64,000 nt of DNA from Azospira oryzae (GTDB lineage: Bacteria > Pseudomonadota > Gammaproteobacteria > Burkholderiales > Rhodocyclaceae), in NCBI RefSeq assembly GCF_004217225.1, contig NZ_SHKM01000001.1, positions 806,001-870,000 of the forward strand, in the 5' to 3' direction. This document shows positions 62,701-64,000 of this stretch, piece after piece. Made by a program: the position numbers and the translations under genes. Below the pieces are notes generated by a model. The model saw nothing but the letters and a program-made list of their open reading frames with translations. It was not told the DNA's origin and did no database searches. Numbering within the stretch: position 1 is the first letter of the stretch; every line of letters begins with the position of its first letter.

Positions 62701-64000
62701 AACCAGGACCGCATCGACGTCATTCCCGAAAAGCGCAGCTACCAGCCCGGGGAGACGGCCCGCTTCCAGGTGCGCACGCCCTTCCGGGAAGCCACCGCCC
62801 TGGTTTCCGTGGAGGCGGGCGGCATCATCGACACCTTCGTGCAGCCCCTTTCCCGTTTCAAGCCCACCGTGGAAATCCCGGTCAAACCCGAATGGGGGCC
62901 GAATGTCTATGTCTCCGTGCTCGCCGTGCGGGGCCGGGTGGAGCCCCTGAAATGGACCAGCTTCTTCCAGTGGGGCTGGCGCGAGCCCCTGGCCTGGTTC
63001 AAGGAATGGTGGCACCCGGAGCAGCCCACCGCCATGGTGGACCTGGCCAAGCCGGCCTACCGCCTGGGCCTGGGGGAAATCGCCGTGGGCAACGACGGCT
63101 TCCGCCTCAAGGTGGAGGTGAGCAGCGACAAGAGCGACTACCGGCCCCGGGAAGAGGCCACGGTGAAAATCCGCGTCACCACGCCGGACGGCAAGCCGGC
63201 CCCCGCCGGCAGCGAGGTGGCTTTTGCCGCGGTGGACCAGGCCCTGCTGGAACTACGCCCCAACGACAGCTGGGACCTGCTGCAGGCCTTCCTGCAGAAG
63301 CGGGCCTACCAGGTGGAAACCGCCACCGCCCAATCCCAGGTCATCGGCAAGCGCCATTTCGGCAAGAAGGCCCTGCCCCCCGGCGGCGGCGGCGGCCGCG
63401 CCCCGGCCCGGGAACTGTTCGACACCCTGCTCAGCTGGCAGCCCCGGGTCAAGCTGGACGCCAACGGCAGCGCCACCCTCAAGGTGGCGATGAACGATTC
63501 CCTCAGCGAATTCCGCCTGGTGGGTGTGGCCACGGCCGGGGCCGGCCTGTTCGGCAGCGGCAGCAGCAGCGTGCGCACCCGGCAGGACCTACAGATTATC
63601 TCCGGCCTGCCGCCTCTGGTGCGGGAAGGCGACCATTTCAAGGCCCTGGTCACCCTGCGCAACGGCACCGCCCGCCAGATGACGGTGCGCCTCCAGGCCC
63701 GCCATGGCAGCCAGAACCTGCCCGAACGCCAGGTCGTCCTGGCCGCCGAAGGGGCCGCCGAACTCAGCTGGGAGACGGACGCCCCCGATGGTGCCAGCCA
63801 CCAGGACTGGGAATTCACCGCCAAAGAAGAAGGCGGCAAGGCCCAGGACGCCCTGAAGATTACCCAGCAGGTCGCCCCCGCCGTGCCGGTGACGGTGCAG
63901 CAGGCCACCTTCACCCGGGTCGACGGCAAGTACGAGGTCGGCGTCAGTCCGCCGGCCGGCGCCCTGCCCGGCAAGGGCGGGCTGGAGATCAGCCTGTCGC
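59764..64000 (+). CDS. Bacterial alpha-2-macroglobulin family protein (3' end outside window)
   Basis: The frame is open from ATG 59764 to the window edge (over 1,410 codons). A signal peptide (cleavage about VSA-ATV) has no lipobox cysteine at the usual place, so the product is probably periplasmic rather than lipid-anchored. Family features include the N-terminal beta-rich domains, the MG2-like segment TNLAVHLKTGRDNGLVWVTALDSG and DSGKPVAGAEVRISG, RTLFRPGQTLSMK, and the late FDTLLSWQPRVKLDANGSA and LVGVATAGAGLFGSGSSS. The thioester (CxEQ) region would lie beyond the window. Such proteins trap attacking proteases. Confidence 0.88.
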   Translation, partial: MKKLALLVCSLSLTGLVSAATVQQFQPQGKVADQTRITARFSADMVKLGEATAAAPFEVDCARISGEGRWVDARTWAWQLARALQPGERCVFTVKSQQLALSGESIGGKTRFELFGAPPRPWRIAPSPGSAIDEEQAFVINGGGELDARSLENNLWCEADGVGQRLPARPVAAKVRQEVLQRVGNTGAAPLVVTCSERLPAGSRARLVWGAGIRAANGTPTEKEESFVYKVREPFKATFSCEREKAGAPCSPFSGLSLQFNAPFDAKQIGQFALVTPEGKRKPQDPNQNSSSKSDTLQSLSFPGPLPQNAELTLEIPAGLKDDAGRPLANAASFPLKLRTGGLPPLAKFPGAFGIVELQEGGLLPVTLRNVEASLKTAGLTLPGRHRFSQQRLTEDADVIAAMLALEKFEQQSRKVRLKVDGEWRELIDPYYARELSFLQGRAGVARQELPKPGGSSEFEVIGVPLQKPGYHIVEIESQLLGQALLATPKPMYVRAAALVTNLAVHLKTGRDNGLVWVTALDSGKPVAGAEVRISGCNGQSLWQGSTDAQGRARVDQALQAPYCRDTQFLFASARLNGDYSFVRSDWNEGIEPWRFGVATWGESGDFKIHSVLDRTLFRPGQTLSMKHLARSRNSRGFAIPAAEELPTRLVIRHGESGTEYPQPLSWDAQGAATSSWKVPDSAKLGNYEIVLAGGKRGEQYTGEFRVADFRLPVFTGSVQGVPARQVAPGKVPLALGLSFLNGGAAKRAEVQVSATLRPRWPVYKNFEAYNFHIDFDAAALAAFKVEANREQETLILDRQAVTLDQAGAGKLEVVLPAKPKGPSEVYAEMTFADPNGEIQTLRGQVELWPANVAVGIKVADWASGNGKNRIEVAVLDIQGKPVAGQAVSVKAKRRVDYSHRRRIVGGFYAYENQQEYQDMGEVCAGTTDSRGLLLCEPKAGEPGAIHLLAETRDSQGNVARASTSYWVSGGGDLWFTAGNQDRIDVIPEKRSYQPGETARFQVRTPFREATALVSVEAGGIIDTFVQPLSRFKPTVEIPVKPEWGPNVYVSVLAVRGRVEPLKWTSFFQWGWREPLAWFKEWWHPEQPTAMVDLAKPAYRLGLGEIAVGNDGFRLKVEVSSDKSDYRPREEATVKIRVTTPDGKPAPAGSEVAFAAVDQALLELRPNDSWDLLQAFLQKRAYQVETATAQSQVIGKRHFGKKALPPGGGGGRAPARELFDTLLSWQPRVKLDANGSATLKVAMNDSLSEFRLVGVATAGAGLFGSGSSSVRTRQDLQIISGLPPLVREGDHFKALVTLRNGTARQMTVRLQARHGSQNLPERQVVLAAEGAAELSWETDAPDGASHQDWEFTAKEEGGKAQDALKITQQVAPAVPVTVQQATFTRVDGKYEVGVSPPAGALPGKGGLEISLS

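Noticed and set aside
59452-63015. A 1,187-codon minus-strand open frame opposite the macroglobulin gene
   Set aside because: It is antisense to a gene with a signal peptide and family motifs, and its translation is low complexity.

Overview
The window is about 64 kb of GC-rich (roughly two thirds G+C), densely packed bacterial chromosome. Gene content and order point to a betaproteobacterium, most likely of the Rhodocyclales (Azospira/Dechloromonas-like). The indicators are a rimP-nusA-infB-rbfA-truB / rpsO-pnp block, a linked scpA-scpB-rluB-trpS cluster, a second infA, cyanophycin genes next to an ABC transporter and a DUF1854 gene, and a glycine riboswitch before gcvTHP. The taxonomic call is inference. 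No prophage, integrase, transposase or CRISPR array is visible; almost everything reads as core chromosome.

Layout. 1-3.8 kb: the 3' part of dapE, prmB, a stomatin-like protein, three tRNAs (Pro, Arg, His) and dksA. 3.9-12.9 kb (minus strand): pnp and rpsO, then the translation/transcription operon truB-rbfA-infB-nusA-rimP, with a clear sigma70 promoter and an attenuator-like leader before rimP. 12.9-19.9 kb (minus): rluB-scpB-scpA-trpS-M50 protease-yciO-PHP phosphatase, then an alpha/beta hydrolase. 19.9-20.8 kb (minus): bfr and bfd with a Fur-box-like promoter. 21-26.4 kb (plus): a tandem glycine riboswitch, gcvT, gcvH, gcvP and a GcvR-like ACT protein. 26.5-35.7 kb: a stand-alone lipoyl-type domain, a DUF2189 membrane protein, a PAS protein, a YegD-like Hsp70, bactofilin, a CigR-like protein, a chemoreceptor, ettA and a DUF817 protein. 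35.8-45.2 kb: a small unknown protein, an acyltransferase, and the cyanophycin locus (cphA and a C-terminally short cphA paralogue, divergent from an ABC transporter and DUF1854). 45.2-48.4 kb: a structured inverted-repeat element, an RlhA-type U32 protein, then a sharply AT-rich orphan membrane-protein gene, then slyX. 48.4-64 kb: YitT-like, SpeE-like, two RNA-modification-type enzymes, infA, DUF3617, rbgA/ylqF, mgtC-like, srkA-like, an anchored glutaredoxin, a DUF748/AsmA-like protein and the first 1,412 codons of a bacterial alpha-2-macroglobulin.

How it fits together. The left third is housekeeping for translation, RNA decay and chromosome segregation. The middle combines one-carbon metabolism (glycine sensing by RNA, decarboxylation by GcvTHP, feedback by a GcvR-like protein) with nitrogen/carbon storage as cyanophycin. 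The most unusual items are the AT-rich four-helix membrane protein whose start overlaps the stop of the RlhA-type gene, the nested-hairpin inverted-repeat element just before that gene, the attenuator-like leader of the rimP-nusA-infB operon, the extra cysteine tail on Bfd, and the composite PH-like/zinc-ribbon ABC transporter of the cyanophycin locus.
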